64,000 bases of DNA from Pseudomonas viridiflava (GCF_001642795.1 NZ_LKEH01000027.1:354325-418324); one strand, 5' to 3'; positions 35,717 to 45,349 are shown, numbered from the stretch's first letter. The notes: generated by a model from the letters alone, not told the origin. Numbers and translations are program-made.

Positions 35717-36592
35717 ATGAACCTCAACGCCTTGATTGATTTCACACTCGTTGCTGCCAATGGAGGGCTTGGAAAAGCCAGTCGCGCAAGCGGTCGATCA
35801 AAGGCCACGTTATCGCGCCGAATCGCCGAGCTTGAAGAGCAACTAGGCGTCAGACTGATCGAGCGCAGTGCCCGAGGACTAAGGCTGACCGAGGCCGGGC
35901 AGATGCTGTTGGACAGAGCGGAAGGACCGTTGGGCGAGGTGACGGAAGCCATGACAGCGGCGAAGGAGGGCGTGTCGATACCCCGCGGGCGATTACGCAT
36001 CGCGGCCCCGATCCTGTTCTCGCAACTCGCGATGGGACGCATAGGTGCCGATTTTTGTGCCGCCTATCCCGAGATTGAGCTTGAAGTGGTCGCCGAGGAT
36101 CGCGTGGTCGATCCTGTCGAAGAGCAGTTCGACGCGTGCATTCGGGTAAACCCACGTCCGGACAGCAATCTGGTAGGGCGGTGCTTTGCCAAAGACCGGT
36201 TGATCGTTGTCGCTGCGCCTGAAATACCAAAGCCGACATCTGATGCAATCAACCCGGTATCCGCAATCGTGGCCTTTAATTTTCAGCCAACCATCTGGGC
36301 TGTGGACGGCGGGGCGCTGAAACTGGAACCTGTCCCAAGACTCAAGTTCTCTTCGTTTCTCATGATCCGCGACGCAGCCATAGCCGGTGGCGGTGTGGCT
36401 CTGATCCCGCAATCCATCGTGTGGAATAACCTGGCCAAAGGAGAGCTGGTTCAATGGGGCGTAGTGTCGGACGTGGAGGCTGAGCTTTGGATATTGCATA
36501 CATCAAGACGACTGGCCGCTCCCAAGGTCCGCGCATTCGTCGACTTCATGTGCGCCAGATATCCGGATGTTTCGTTGGTATTGGAGGGTTAG
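35717..36592 (+). CDS. LysR-family transcriptional regulator
   Basis: This 291-residue protein has the LysR winged helix at about 3-60 (GKASRASGRSKATLSRRIAE) and an effector domain beginning RGRLRIAAP near residue 92. The ATG at 35717 is chosen since MNLNALIDF is the usual LysR opening; longer starts add a non-conserved leader. It is divergent from the NmrA-like gene, 131 bases apart, and probably controls it. Confidence 0.87.
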   Translation: MNLNALIDFTLVAANGGLGKASRASGRSKATLSRRIAELEEQLGVRLIERSARGLRLTEAGQMLLDRAEGPLGEVTEAMTAAKEGVSIPRGRLRIAAPILFSQLAMGRIGADFCAAYPEIELEVVAEDRVVDPVEEQFDACIRVNPRPDSNLVGRCFAKDRLIVVAAPEIPKPTSDAINPVSAIVAFNFQPTIWAVDGGALKLEPVPRLKFSSFLMIRDAAIAGGGVALIPQSIVWNNLAKGELVQWGVVSDVEAELWILHTSRRLAAPKVRAFVDFMCARYPDVSLVLEG

Positions 36593-36620
36593 GGCTGATC
36601 GACTCTGAGCTCCGCATTAC

Positions 36621-36654
36621 ATAACTAAACTAAATGACTCTTTAGTTGAGTTAT
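36621..36654. repeat. 34-bp AT-rich inverted repeat
   Basis: ATAACTAAACTAAA (36621-36634) and TTTAGTTGAGTTAT (36641-36654) pair in 13 of 14 positions around TGACTC. No T-run follows. It lies 29 bases past the LysR stop and 162 bases before the DUF2251 gene. Confidence 0.6.
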
Positions 36655-36816
36655 CAGATATCTGCATATTATAGATTTGGAAGGATAGCGTGAAACAGCC
36701 CGTTTCTGAAGGGCTGATCGGCGCATGGAGCTTAGGAGCATTGAGGTTGATCTGCATGCAAAGGCAGAATATCGAAGTCACTATCAAGTAAGTCCAAACA
36801 CCTGAGGATTACATAG

Positions 36817-37221
36817 ATGCCTGTTTATCTGGCTGCTGAGCACGAATTGAATGTTGGACAGGCCTTGGTGATCGAAGCCCCAGCGCAGGAAGGCACCTTC
36901 GTCATGGTATTCGAAGATGACGGGGACACCGGCTATTGCTATGCACTCGACACCGGCTCACAGGACAATCCCATCCAGGACGCACTGCACATTTATAACG
37001 TGGCAGACGTTACTGACGGAGCAAAGCCCTCGAATATCAAGATTGGCTGGTCTCTGGATCACGGCAAAGCAGTCCTGCTGATCAACGATTATCCCCATGC
37101 AATCGTCGATTTCCAGGCGAAACAAGGCTATTGCCGCACCGGATTCCCGCCACCAGCGGATAACGGTTGGTCAGTTGCTGGACATGAATGGGACGACGCC
37201 GCGCTGCAGCTGTTTGCGTGA
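36817..37221 (+). CDS. DUF2251 protein
   Basis: This 134-residue acidic protein has no signal peptide or membrane segment. FVMVFEDDGDTGYCYALD at about 28-45 and a C-terminal GWSVAGHEWDDAALQLF match the small DUF2251 family, whose role is unknown. Some members occur with contact-dependent or toxin-immunity genes, but no toxin is adjacent here. TGAGGA lies 10 bases before the ATG. It converges with a small secreted protein gene after 7 bases. Confidence 0.7.
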   Translation: MPVYLAAEHELNVGQALVIEAPAQEGTFVMVFEDDGDTGYCYALDTGSQDNPIQDALHIYNVADVTDGAKPSNIKIGWSLDHGKAVLLINDYPHAIVDFQAKQGYCRTGFPPPADNGWSVAGHEWDDAALQLFA

Positions 37222-37228
37222 TTACGGG

Positions 37229-37534
37229 TTAAAGACCCTTCATGCATGCGCGCACATTCTCATCGATCAGGTTGTCAGGCTTCATGCATTCGCGCAGGGT
37301 TTTTCTGTCTGCGGTTTTATCGAGGTCGCTGGAGTTCGTGAGCGCCGGATTATTTCCGTTGCGGCACTGAGGTGACTTTCTTGCGTAAGCCATTCCGGCA
37401 GTGACTTCACAGGCGAATGCATGGCTGAGGGCTTGGATGTGCTTGCTGAGTGGCGTGGCCTCGAAGGCATTCGGACTGGCTGACCAGGCAGGCAGACCGA
37501 TGCAGGCGAGAACGAACGTCAGAGTGCGGTTCAT
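37229..37534 (-). CDS. Small secreted cysteine-containing protein
   Basis: This 101-residue protein has a clear signal peptide (cut probably after PAWS-A near residue 19). The mature part holds four cysteines (CEV, QCRN, ECM, ACM), enough for two disulfides in the periplasm. No known family was recognised. AAGGATGAATC precedes the ATG. It appears monocistronic. Confidence 0.6.
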   Translation of the reverse strand: MNRTLTFVLACIGLPAWSASPNAFEATPLSKHIQALSHAFACEVTAGMAYARKSPQCRNGNNPALTNSSDLDKTADRKTLRECMKPDNLIDENVRACMKGL

Positions 37535-37823
37535 GATTCATCCTTGAAATGGTGCGGGTTAAGAGCGTGCGGGATTGTCGAGGGATTTGTCGCTGATGTC
37601 GATTGGGGGGCATTTGATGATTTCGGTGGGTGTGGCTTTTGAAATGGCGTGTACCGGTGCCGTTATGGATAATGCCTAGGACCGCATAATGTATATTATG
37701 TTAAATTATATCTATTTGTGACTGGCTTGCCATTATTGTCCTCCTTGCCATTCTGACAAGCTGCTATCTGCCGTTGATACGATTCGATGGTTGGACCAAC
37801 GCAGTTCGTTTGTACCTGAACGT

Positions 37824-38408
37824 CTAGGTGCGATCCCTCTCGACCAAGTCCAGATATTGAGAAACGGTTGCTCCGGATAGCGCTTTAATCATTGTGCTAA
37901 TCGTATTTTTCTTCAGCCCCATCGTCACTCCTTCACGCTCGCACACTGTGGCGAATCCTTGGGTTTCCCAGAAACGTTTGGCCCTTGGATTATCTGTGAC
38001 CACTCCGATGCGAAGCCAGCGTGCTCCGCGAGTCACTGCCCAGTGCTCGGTTGCAGCATAGATTAATTGGGCATCACCTTTTCCATGGCGGCTGCCCTTC
38101 AGAATCAGAAGTCCGATATGCCAAACCCCTTCAATAAACAAATCCTGAATGACGTGCTCCACGGCGATCAAACCAACGCCTTGTTCACGAAAACCGATAA
38201 ACCACTGCCTAGTACAAGCCATTCCCTCCGGCAGTTTTAGCTCCAGCTCGTTCACAGCTTCATCAGTCCGTGCAGGTTCTCCGTGGCAGATCAAAAAGTA
38301 TTCAGAGTTATGGTCAAAGAAACTTTGCAACTCGGCAGCATTTTCTGAGTGCAATTCATCAACGTGAATGGCCGGGTTCCGGACCATGGGTAACGGTGAG
38401 GTTTGCAT
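37824..38408 (-). CDS. GNAT-family N-acetyltransferase
   Basis: This 194-residue protein has the acetyl-CoA loop in GSRHGKGDAQLIYAATEHWA (about 106-125) and the late strand VVTDNPRAKRFWETQGF, typical of GNAT enzymes. They move an acetyl group from acetyl-CoA to an amine on a small molecule or protein. Substrate unknown. The upstream neighbour, on the same strand, is a HAD phosphatase 53 bases away. Confidence 0.82.
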   Translation of the reverse strand: MQTSPLPMVRNPAIHVDELHSENAAELQSFFDHNSEYFLICHGEPARTDEAVNELELKLPEGMACTRQWFIGFREQGVGLIAVEHVIQDLFIEGVWHIGLLILKGSRHGKGDAQLIYAATEHWAVTRGARWLRIGVVTDNPRAKRFWETQGFATVCEREGVTMGLKKNTISTMIKALSGATVSQYLDLVERDRT

Positions 38409-38461
38409 TTATTTTTCCCGTCAGCGGATAAGGCGGCGCATTCTTCAATGTGCCGCGCGTT

Positions 38462-39163
38462 CTACTCTGTTATTTCATTTAGCAACCCGACCACCTCATG
38501 CAGTGAGGAAATCGAGACTGGTGCGCCGCCCATCTCCTGCGGCCATTCATGAAATCCCCGTAACCACACTGCGCGCATTCCTGCTGAGCAAGCGCCCAGG
38601 TAGTCGTTAACAGGATGATCGCCCACAAACCAGCATTCTTCGGGCCTTACTTGCAAATGCTCTGCCGCTGCCAGAAAAATCGCGGATGCCGGCTTGGTGG
38701 TCCCAACCTTTTCAGAGCTAAAAATCGCATCGATATGCGAAGCAAATGGCAAGCAGGCAACAGTACTCTGGCGGGAGGACTCCGCGCCGTTGGAGACAAT
38801 GGCAATCCTGATGTCTCGACGTGATAGCTCCTCAACCAAAAGCTCGCTGCCTGACATCGCCACTGCTGAACGTGGAAAGTGAATCTGCCAGTGATCGCTT
38901 AAAGTCTGCGGTGTCTGCGCCACGCTCCACGCCAGCTCATGAGCCAAAACGTGCCCAACTGCCTGGCGGATAGAGGAAAATGCCGAACCCGCTTTTAAAT
39001 AGCCTTCATTATCTACTTGGCTGATCAACCGGACGATAGCCTGACTGTCAGCGTGGACGACGAGGCCAAAGTCTTTCAAAAAGCACTTCACATACCGTTC
39101 AATACTGAGCGCCCGGTTAGTCAGAGTGTTATCAAGATCGAATAAAACCGCTTTAGGAAGCAT
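38462..39163 (-). CDS. HAD-superfamily hydrolase
   Basis: This 233-residue protein has the nucleophile motif FDLDNT with Asp9 and Asp11, the motif II Ser in IVSNGA, and the motif III/IV region KPASAIF and WFVGDHPVNDYLGA. This is the layout of HAD subfamily IA phosphatases. GGAGAG precedes the ATG at 39163. It is probably co-transcribed with the GNAT gene. Substrate unknown. Confidence 0.87.
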   Translation of the reverse strand: MLPKAVLFDLDNTLTNRALSIERYVKCFLKDFGLVVHADSQAIVRLISQVDNEGYLKAGSAFSSIRQAVGHVLAHELAWSVAQTPQTLSDHWQIHFPRSAVAMSGSELLVEELSRRDIRIAIVSNGAESSRQSTVACLPFASHIDAIFSSEKVGTTKPASAIFLAAAEHLQVRPEECWFVGDHPVNDYLGACSAGMRAVWLRGFHEWPQEMGGAPVSISSLHEVVGLLNEITE

Positions 39164-39274
39164 TTGCTCTCCACTATGGCTCAAGTCGCAATTCCCTCTG
39201 TCGCAAGCGCAAAACACTCGTACAACTCAGCCGATCGGAACGCGTCGGACTATAGAAGTCTGACGCCCGCCAGG

Positions 39275-40234
39275 CTACTCAACGTGCGTGTGCCCTTCTC
39301 TACCACGACCAAGATTTGATCGCGCCCAACGCTCCGCACTCATCACAGACAACCCATGCACCGCATTAAACGTCCCCGCCACATCCCAAGCCACACCCCG
39401 TCCCATGGCAAACACCGCCCGGTATTTCCGTAAATTATCATCAGGTTCTTCTGCAAGATCGGCCATCAACTGCTGCACGCCAAGCTCTCGGCGCTCGACT
39501 TTCCGTCCGATGACTCGTTCAACCAGGTCAGCCAAAGCGCCGTAGCTGAGTGTATCGCCGGCGGTATATACAACCTGATTTATAAAGCGCGGGCTTTGCA
39601 GCACGATGGCGGCGGTGAGCGTGCCTATGTCTTCGGGTGTCGTTACGGTCACCATGGTTTCCAGACTGCCCAGTGCATTGACCTTTCCGGCGGCCAGGTC
39701 AACGACTCCGAACGTTGGATCGAACAGGAAGCTGGTGAACATCCCCGTGGAAATAATCACCCACTCGGTCCGGGATTGAGCACGCAACAGGTCGCGAACA
39801 TCCAGTTGCTCGTCAAACAGATCCTGAGGGCTGCCGCGGCCAATCACGTCGTAGTCGACGCCGAATTGCCACGGAATATAGCGTTTCACTCCCGACATGA
39901 GTGCGGCTTCGGTCAGTTTGCGCTGGGTCCCACGACCCGCTGCAAATCCTACGCAGCTGATCACCGTGTCGAAGCGTCCGAGCACTGCAGCAAGCTCTTC
40001 CACAGAGGCAACTTTGATATCGGCTATCTCGATGGCGATGCCTAGCGTCCTGATGGTGTCGATTTCCTGTTGTTTTGCCTTGCTCGAACTCTCCACCGTG
40101 GCCTGACGCAGCAGCACGCTGATGCTCATCGATTCGGTTGAGCGGGCGGCCAGTCCTTGCAGTACGGCAAGTCCCAGTTCGCCAGCCCCTAGTACCAGAA
40201 TGCGTTGTTTGACGTTTGAAATAGCAGCCTGCAT
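39275..40234 (-). CDS. NmrA/isoflavone reductase-like NAD(P)-binding protein
   Basis: This 319-residue protein has a Rossmann loop GAGELGLAVL near residue 16 and the family segments VISCVGFAAG and KRYIPWQFGVDYD. It belongs with aromatic alcohol or isoflavone reductase-like proteins. GAGGG lies 7 bases before the ATG at 40234. It is divergent from a HxlR regulator with a 46-base gap. Members reduce quinones or phenylpropanoids with NADPH; a plant phenolic is a plausible substrate but is not shown. Confidence 0.8.
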   Translation of the reverse strand: MQAAISNVKQRILVLGAGELGLAVLQGLAARSTESMSISVLLRQATVESSSKAKQQEIDTIRTLGIAIEIADIKVASVEELAAVLGRFDTVISCVGFAAGRGTQRKLTEAALMSGVKRYIPWQFGVDYDVIGRGSPQDLFDEQLDVRDLLRAQSRTEWVIISTGMFTSFLFDPTFGVVDLAAGKVNALGSLETMVTVTTPEDIGTLTAAIVLQSPRFINQVVYTAGDTLSYGALADLVERVIGRKVERRELGVQQLMADLAEEPDDNLRKYRAVFAMGRGVAWDVAGTFNAVHGLSVMSAERWARSNLGRGREGHTHVE

Positions 40235-40280
40235 GGTAACCCTCTTTTGTCGTACTTAACGTGAGGCCAGGGATCTTGTC

Positions 40281-40724
40281 ATGGACTTTGAAGCGCAAAA
40301 AGTAGGTACATCCGTGATACCGAGTGGTCTTGATGCTCAGGACATCGTGCGGCTTTCGCAGGATGCGTGTCGCGCGCTTTCCGATGATGAGGATGGTCTC
40401 AAGCGCGATATTCTGGGTCATTCCGGTAACCGATGGTCACTCGGCGTGGTGCATGCGCTGGGCGTCACCAGCCCGTTGCGCCATGCGGAGCTGCGTCGCC
40501 GATTGCATGGCGTCACCCAACGTATGCTCACTCACACGCTGCGTCAGCTGGAACGCGACGGGCTTATCTCTCGTCATGACTTTGGCGAGAAGCCCCTGCG
40601 CGTCGAGTACGCTTTGACTGAGCTGGGAATGGGCTTATTGGTGCAGATGATTCCGCTGTGGACGTGGGTGATCGCACAGTCGGATGGGTTCACCGAGGCG
40701 CGCAAACGTTATGACAATCAGTGA
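40281..40724 (+). CDS. HxlR-family transcriptional regulator
   Basis: This 147-residue protein has the HxlR winged helix: SGNRWSLGVVHALGV, then RHAELRRRLHGVTQRMLTHT and LERDGLISR. HxlR proteins sense electrophiles, quinones or aldehydes, often through a cysteine; the single Cys here is near residue 30, before the domain. It is divergent from the isoflavone reductase-like gene, its likely target. Confidence 0.86.
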   Translation: MDFEAQKVGTSVIPSGLDAQDIVRLSQDACRALSDDEDGLKRDILGHSGNRWSLGVVHALGVTSPLRHAELRRRLHGVTQRMLTHTLRQLERDGLISRHDFGEKPLRVEYALTELGMGLLVQMIPLWTWVIAQSDGFTEARKRYDNQ

Positions 40725-40748
40725 CGCATCTTGAGGTGAAGATTAGGC

Positions 40749-40769
40749 AGGGGAATTTTCGAGTCCCCT
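40749..40769. terminator. Weak hairpin between convergent HxlR and LysR genes
   Basis: AGGGGA (40749-40754) pairs with TCCCCT (40764-40769) around a 9-base loop. The stem is short and lacks a T-run. Confidence 0.4.
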
Positions 40770-40774
40770 ACCCT

Positions 40775-41695
40775 CTAGTCAACCTCTGGGTTGGCGGCTG
40801 TTTGCGTCGACGCGATAAGGTCGCGTAGCCATATATGAGCGGGATCCCGGTGCAGGCGTTCGGGCCATAACATGAGCATTTCAAACCCTGGAATGGCGAG
40901 TGGAGGCTCTTGAACGATAAGTGCGGGCGCATCTCGCACCAGCCTTTCTGGCACCACCGCAACCAGATCGCTGTGGGCCAATGCCGAGACAAGCGAGTTG
41001 AAGTTGGGCACGGACAAGACGACTCGTCGCTCCAGACCTTTGGCGGCCAGCGCCTGATCAGTGCTCCCGACGAACCCGGCGCCATTGGGTGACATCACGG
41101 CATGTTCCAGGCCGCAGAACGCTTTGAGCGACAGCCTGGTTGCCAAGGCCGGATGATCTCGCCGCCCTGCCAGCACATAGCGTTCGTGAAACAAAGACCG
41201 CTGACGCAGTTTTGGCGACGCTTCATCGCGGGTGTGCAGCGCCAGGTCAAGCTGGCCATTTTCAAGATCGTTGGCGAGGCTGACGGGATGTTTGTTCAAC
41301 AGTGCCAAGCGGGTATTGGGGGCCAGACGCCTGAGCGACGCCAGCGATGGCCAGATCAAAGCCGTCGTTGCGTAATCACTGGCAGCAACCCTCCACGTCT
41401 GGCTGGACAGTGCGGGATCGAACGGTGCGCCAGGACTCAGCGCCCCTTCCAACGCTACCAGCGCTTCGCGTAGCGGCCCGCGCAATTCACGGGCGCGCTC
41501 GGTCGGTGACATGCCTCGGGGGCCGGGCAGCAATAACGGATCGTCCAGAATTTCCCGCAGCCGACCCAGCTGCAGGCTCACGGTCGGCTGGGCGAGATTG
41601 AGCAGTCGTGCCGCGCGTGTGACGTTTTGCTCGGACAGCAGCGCATCCAGCGTGACCAATAAATTGAGATCCAGACGACGCAAGGTATTGTGCAT
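40775..41695 (-). CDS. LysR-family regulator, NodD/NahR-like type
   Basis: This 306-residue protein begins LRRLDLNLLVTLDALLSEQN, the N-terminal pattern of NodD/NahR-type LysR proteins, and has the helix-turn-helix at about 20-60. The effector domain starts near 95 with WRVAASDYA. It is divergent from the quinone reductase-like gene, 84 bases apart, and probably activates or represses it in response to an aromatic or quinone ligand. Confidence 0.88.
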   Translation of the reverse strand: MHNTLRRLDLNLLVTLDALLSEQNVTRAARLLNLAQPTVSLQLGRLREILDDPLLLPGPRGMSPTERARELRGPLREALVALEGALSPGAPFDPALSSQTWRVAASDYATTALIWPSLASLRRLAPNTRLALLNKHPVSLANDLENGQLDLALHTRDEASPKLRQRSLFHERYVLAGRRDHPALATRLSLKAFCGLEHAVMSPNGAGFVGSTDQALAAKGLERRVVLSVPNFNSLVSALAHSDLVAVVPERLVRDAPALIVQEPPLAIPGFEMLMLWPERLHRDPAHIWLRDLIASTQTAANPEVD

Positions 41696-41779
41696 GTAAA
41701 TACCATATGTTTCGGAAATTCATTTCTATCATACCGGGTTCGTCGTTACCGTGAGGCATACATCCACTCGGAGCCTCTT

Positions 41780-42577
41780 ATGAAGCTGCTACTGATTTAC
41801 GCCCACCCGGAACCTCGTTCACTCAATGGCTCGCTCAGGGATTTCGCAATCGCTCACCTGAAAACCGCGGGCCACGAGGTCAAGGTTTCGGATCTGTACG
41901 AGATGCGTTGGAAAGCGCCTATTGATAAGGACGACGCCCCAGGCTACGACCACGAAAAACCGTTCAACCCTGCGATGGAATCGCAACGTGTATTCGGCGC
42001 TGGCACCCAGCCGACAGATATCGAGGAGGAGCAGGCCAAACTGCTATGGGCGGACGCCGTCATCTTTCAATTCCCCCTGTGGTGGTTCTCGATGCCAGCG
42101 ATCCTCAAGGGCTGGGTCGAACGCGTTTACGCCTACGGATTTGCCTACGGTGTGGGCGAACACAGCGAGAGCCACTGGGGCGACCGCTACGGCGAAGGCA
42201 GCATGGCTGGAAAGCGGGCGATGTTGGTGGTCAGCATGGGTGGATGGGAGTCTCATTACAGCGGTCGCGGGGTGAACGGAGCACTGAATGATCTGCTGTT
42301 CCCTATCCAGCATGGGGTGCTGTTCTATCCGGGGTTCACTGTAATGCCACCCTTTCCCATCTATAAAACCGGGAAAATGGACGCCGCCCGTTTTGAACAG
42401 TTGTGCACGGACTATGCTGCTCGGCTGGATAACCTGTTCGATGATGAGCCTCTGGAATTTCGTCGCCAGAATGCCGGGGACTATGAAATTCCGGCGTTGA
42501 CACTCAAGCCGCATATCGCACCCGGACGTCACGATCTTGGAATCCATACCTATGAGGGCAGTACGCCTGAAGGTTAG
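41780..42577 (+). CDS. NAD(P)H:quinone oxidoreductase, flavodoxin-like
   Basis: This 265-residue protein has the length and pattern of NQO1/YwrO-type enzymes. LLIYAHPEPRSLNGSL starts the flavin-binding site, and FQFPLWWFSMPAILKGWVERV and GGWESHYSGRG complete the active-site loops. These flavoproteins reduce quinones by two electrons and so avoid semiquinones. The ATG at 41780 follows GGAG by 7 bases. OprD follows after 79 bases and may share the transcript. Confidence 0.87.
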   Translation: MKLLLIYAHPEPRSLNGSLRDFAIAHLKTAGHEVKVSDLYEMRWKAPIDKDDAPGYDHEKPFNPAMESQRVFGAGTQPTDIEEEQAKLLWADAVIFQFPLWWFSMPAILKGWVERVYAYGFAYGVGEHSESHWGDRYGEGSMAGKRAMLVVSMGGWESHYSGRGVNGALNDLLFPIQHGVLFYPGFTVMPPFPIYKTGKMDAARFEQLCTDYAARLDNLFDDEPLEFRRQNAGDYEIPALTLKPHIAPGRHDLGIHTYEGSTPEG

Positions 42578-42656
42578 AGGTCAGCACATCCACTCAATCC
42601 ACCGTTATTGTTTTCAGGGACCATCCACGCATTCCCGCTATCCCTGGTTCCCGAAA

Positions 42657-43952
42657 ATGCAGTTCTCCAAATACCCTTACATCGCACTCGGCCTGCTTTT
42701 CTGGGCGATAGCCGAATCCGCTTCCGCCACCGGCTTCCTCGACGATTCGACCACCACCCTGCTCGCCCGCAATTACTTTCTGAGCAACGACTACCGCTCG
42801 CCTTCTCCCTCCGGAAAAAACTACAAACAGGAATGGGCGCAGGGATTCATTGGCACGTTCACCTCAGGCTTCACTGACGGCACGATTGGAGTGGGTCTTG
42901 ATGCTCATGCTTTTTACGGGCTGAAACTGGATGGCGGCAAAGGGCATTCGGGCACGGGATTGCTGCCGGTGGACAGTGACGGTCGTAGCGAGCGGGACTA
43001 CTCCAGTGCGGGTGGCGCGCTCAAGCTGAAAGCCTCCCGAACCACCCTCGCCTTTGGCGAAATGACAGTGGAGACGCCGGTATTCGATACGTCGGACAAA
43101 CGTCTGCAGCCGGAGTACGCCACCGGGGTTCTGCTCAACAGTCGCGAGATCGACAATGTGAACCTGGTAGCAGGCCATTTCACGGCGTTCAAGAATCAGG
43201 ACAGTTCATCCGGCAAGGACGATTTTCAAGGCTATGGTGCCAGCACCGACGCTGGCGGGATCAGTTTTGTCGGGGCTGATCTGTTCAGCGACAGCCCGCT
43301 GGGTGGCGCGCTGTATGCTTCTGACCTCAGTGAAACCTGGCATCAGTACTACGCCAATTTGCACTGGAAACAGTCCGGCGTGTTGCTCGATGCCAACGTC
43401 TACCACACCCGCGATACCGGTCAGGCGCTGGCCGGAGAGATTGATAACACGGCGTTCAGCCTTTCGGGCAAATACACCTTGGGTGCCCACGCGGTGATGC
43501 TAGGCTGGCAGAGGATCGACGGCGATACGCCCTTCGATTTCGTCGGCGGCGACTCGATCTATCTGGCCAACTCGATCAAATACGCCGACTTCAACGGCGC
43601 CAACGAACGCTCGTGGCAAGCCCGTTATGATCTGGATTTTGGTGCGTTCGGCATTCCGGGGCTGAGCTTCATGACCCGCTACGTGTCCGGCAGTCATATC
43701 GACGGCACGCATGCGCCCAAGGGCGGCGGCTACAACCCGTTCGACGCGGACAGCGGCGAGTACCAGCCTCAGCAAGGTGATGGCGGCCGTCACTGGGAAC
43801 GGGATGTTGACCTGCACTACGTCGTCCAGTCCGGTGCGGCCAAGGACCTTTCAGTGCAACTGTCCCAGGTCACGCACCGGGCCAACAGCGCTCAGGCGGG
43901 TGATGATATTGACCGGATCTATGTGGTGGTTCAGTACCCGTTAGGGTTCTAA
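42657..43952 (+). CDS. OprD-family outer-membrane porin
   Basis: This 431-residue protein has a signal peptide (cut probably after ESASA near residue 22). The mature start GFLDDSTTTLLARNYFLSNDYR is cut here to its key part, FLDDS..LLARNYFL, which is the OprD hallmark. The protein ends in the barrel terminus YPLGF with a C-terminal Phe. OprD porins admit amino acids, aromatic acids or sugars. The ATG at 42657 is chosen for the signal peptide. The neighbouring quinone reductase gene hints at an aromatic compound, which is unproven. Confidence 0.92.
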   Translation: MQFSKYPYIALGLLFWAIAESASATGFLDDSTTTLLARNYFLSNDYRSPSPSGKNYKQEWAQGFIGTFTSGFTDGTIGVGLDAHAFYGLKLDGGKGHSGTGLLPVDSDGRSERDYSSAGGALKLKASRTTLAFGEMTVETPVFDTSDKRLQPEYATGVLLNSREIDNVNLVAGHFTAFKNQDSSSGKDDFQGYGASTDAGGISFVGADLFSDSPLGGALYASDLSETWHQYYANLHWKQSGVLLDANVYHTRDTGQALAGEIDNTAFSLSGKYTLGAHAVMLGWQRIDGDTPFDFVGGDSIYLANSIKYADFNGANERSWQARYDLDFGAFGIPGLSFMTRYVSGSHIDGTHAPKGGGYNPFDADSGEYQPQQGDGGRHWERDVDLHYVVQSGAAKDLSVQLSQVTHRANSAQAGDDIDRIYVVVQYPLGF

Positions 43953-44023
43953 ACCCGGCCGTTACCCAAAGGAAACTGGCGCGACGGCAATGAGAGGCGC
44001 AGATGTCGATTTCGAATCACTCC

Positions 44024-45349
44024 TCAAAAATCCGCCACCTTCCCCCACGCCGATCCTTTGAACCGATCCGGATGATAAGGCTTGGGGTCAACAATCGGCG
44101 TAGCGCCACTCACAATATCGGCAATCAAATGCCCTGCCCCCGGCCCTATTCCAAAACCGTGACCGCTGAATCCGGCCGCCAGTACCAGGCCCGGCAGGCT
44201 GGCCATTTCTCCGATACCGGGAACGCCGTCCGGTGTGCTGTCCACATACCCGGCCCAGGCGGCGTTTATCGATGAGTCTCGCAGCGCGGGGACCAGTTCC
44301 TGTGCGCGTTGGTAGGTCAGTGCGACTGCCGAAGCGTCGGCTGTGGGGTCGAGGATTCGCATCTTTTCCATGGGTGTCGGCTGGTCGAGGCTCCAGCGTT
44401 TCCAGCTTTCGTGGCCTGAGCGAATGCCTTCCAGCCCGCCCGGCGCGAGGTTGCGCCATCGGCGCATGAACATCGGCAGGAATTGCGTGCCATAGCCGAG
44501 GAGTTGGGGTGTTGGGTCGACGCGCCCTCTTCCGCTGATTGCCAGTGTGTAGCTGCCATCGAAACGGCGAGTCATCGATACGCCGGCGGTGTGCAGTGCG
44601 CCGGGTATTTCTTCGCTTGGCGCGGTGACCGAGAGTACGGTCTGGCGAATGGTCGCCTGAGGGAAGCGAATGCCGTATTGACGGCAGAACGACGACGCCC
44701 AGGCACCTGCCGCGAGCACTGCGATCGGGGTGCGGATGACGCCTTTTTCGGTCACGACGGCAGACAACCGGCCCGCCTCGGTCTCGATGCCGCGCACGGC
44801 GCAGCCCTGATGCACGGTGCTGCCGAGGGCCTTGATGGCGCGCGCGACTGCCGGTGCCGCGCGGGAAGGATCCGCTGTGCCGTCAGAGGAGGCGAAGACC
44901 CCGCCTTTCCACTGTTTGCCCGTCGCCTTGCCGTGTTCGGCAGCTTGCTGCGAGGTGAGCATGCGCGTGTCGACATTGACTGTGCGAGCAAACTCGCCCC
45001 AGCGCGCCCAGCCGGCGATTTCCTGTTCGTTGTTGCTGAGGTACAGCAGGCCACAGCGCGAGAAGCCGGTCTGCTCGCCGGTTTCTGCGCCGAATTGCTC
45101 CCACAGCTCCAAGGCTTTGGTGGCCATCGGTAGCTCACGCGCATCGCGGTTCTGCTGACGGCACCAGCCCCAGTTGCGGCTTGATTGCTCTGCACCTATA
45201 CGACCTTTTTCGATCAGCGCGACTTTCATGCCGCGTCTTGCAAGGTAATAGGCGGTAAACGCCCCGATGATGCCGCCGCCGATCACGACCACGTCGGCCT
45301 GCGTCGGTAATTCAGGGGAGGATTCTATGGCGGTCAAAGGTGCGGGCAT
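44024..45349 (-). CDS. FAD-dependent amino-acid oxidase/dehydrogenase, DadA-like
   Basis: This 441-residue protein has the FAD loop VVVIGGGIIGAFTAYYLA (about 20-37) and a C-terminal flavin contact GFSGHGFGIGPGAGHLIAD. The EQSSRNWGWCRQQNRD segment is typical of a subgroup of glycine/D-amino-acid oxidase-like enzymes. They deaminate amino acids or oxidise opine-like secondary amines. It is alone on its strand and no partner subunit is adjacent. Substrate unknown. Confidence 0.85.
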   Translation of the reverse strand: MPAPLTAIESSPELPTQADVVVIGGGIIGAFTAYYLARRGMKVALIEKGRIGAEQSSRNWGWCRQQNRDARELPMATKALELWEQFGAETGEQTGFSRCGLLYLSNNEQEIAGWARWGEFARTVNVDTRMLTSQQAAEHGKATGKQWKGGVFASSDGTADPSRAAPAVARAIKALGSTVHQGCAVRGIETEAGRLSAVVTEKGVIRTPIAVLAAGAWASSFCRQYGIRFPQATIRQTVLSVTAPSEEIPGALHTAGVSMTRRFDGSYTLAISGRGRVDPTPQLLGYGTQFLPMFMRRWRNLAPGGLEGIRSGHESWKRWSLDQPTPMEKMRILDPTADASAVALTYQRAQELVPALRDSSINAAWAGYVDSTPDGVPGIGEMASLPGLVLAAGFSGHGFGIGPGAGHLIADIVSGATPIVDPKPYHPDRFKGSAWGKVADF

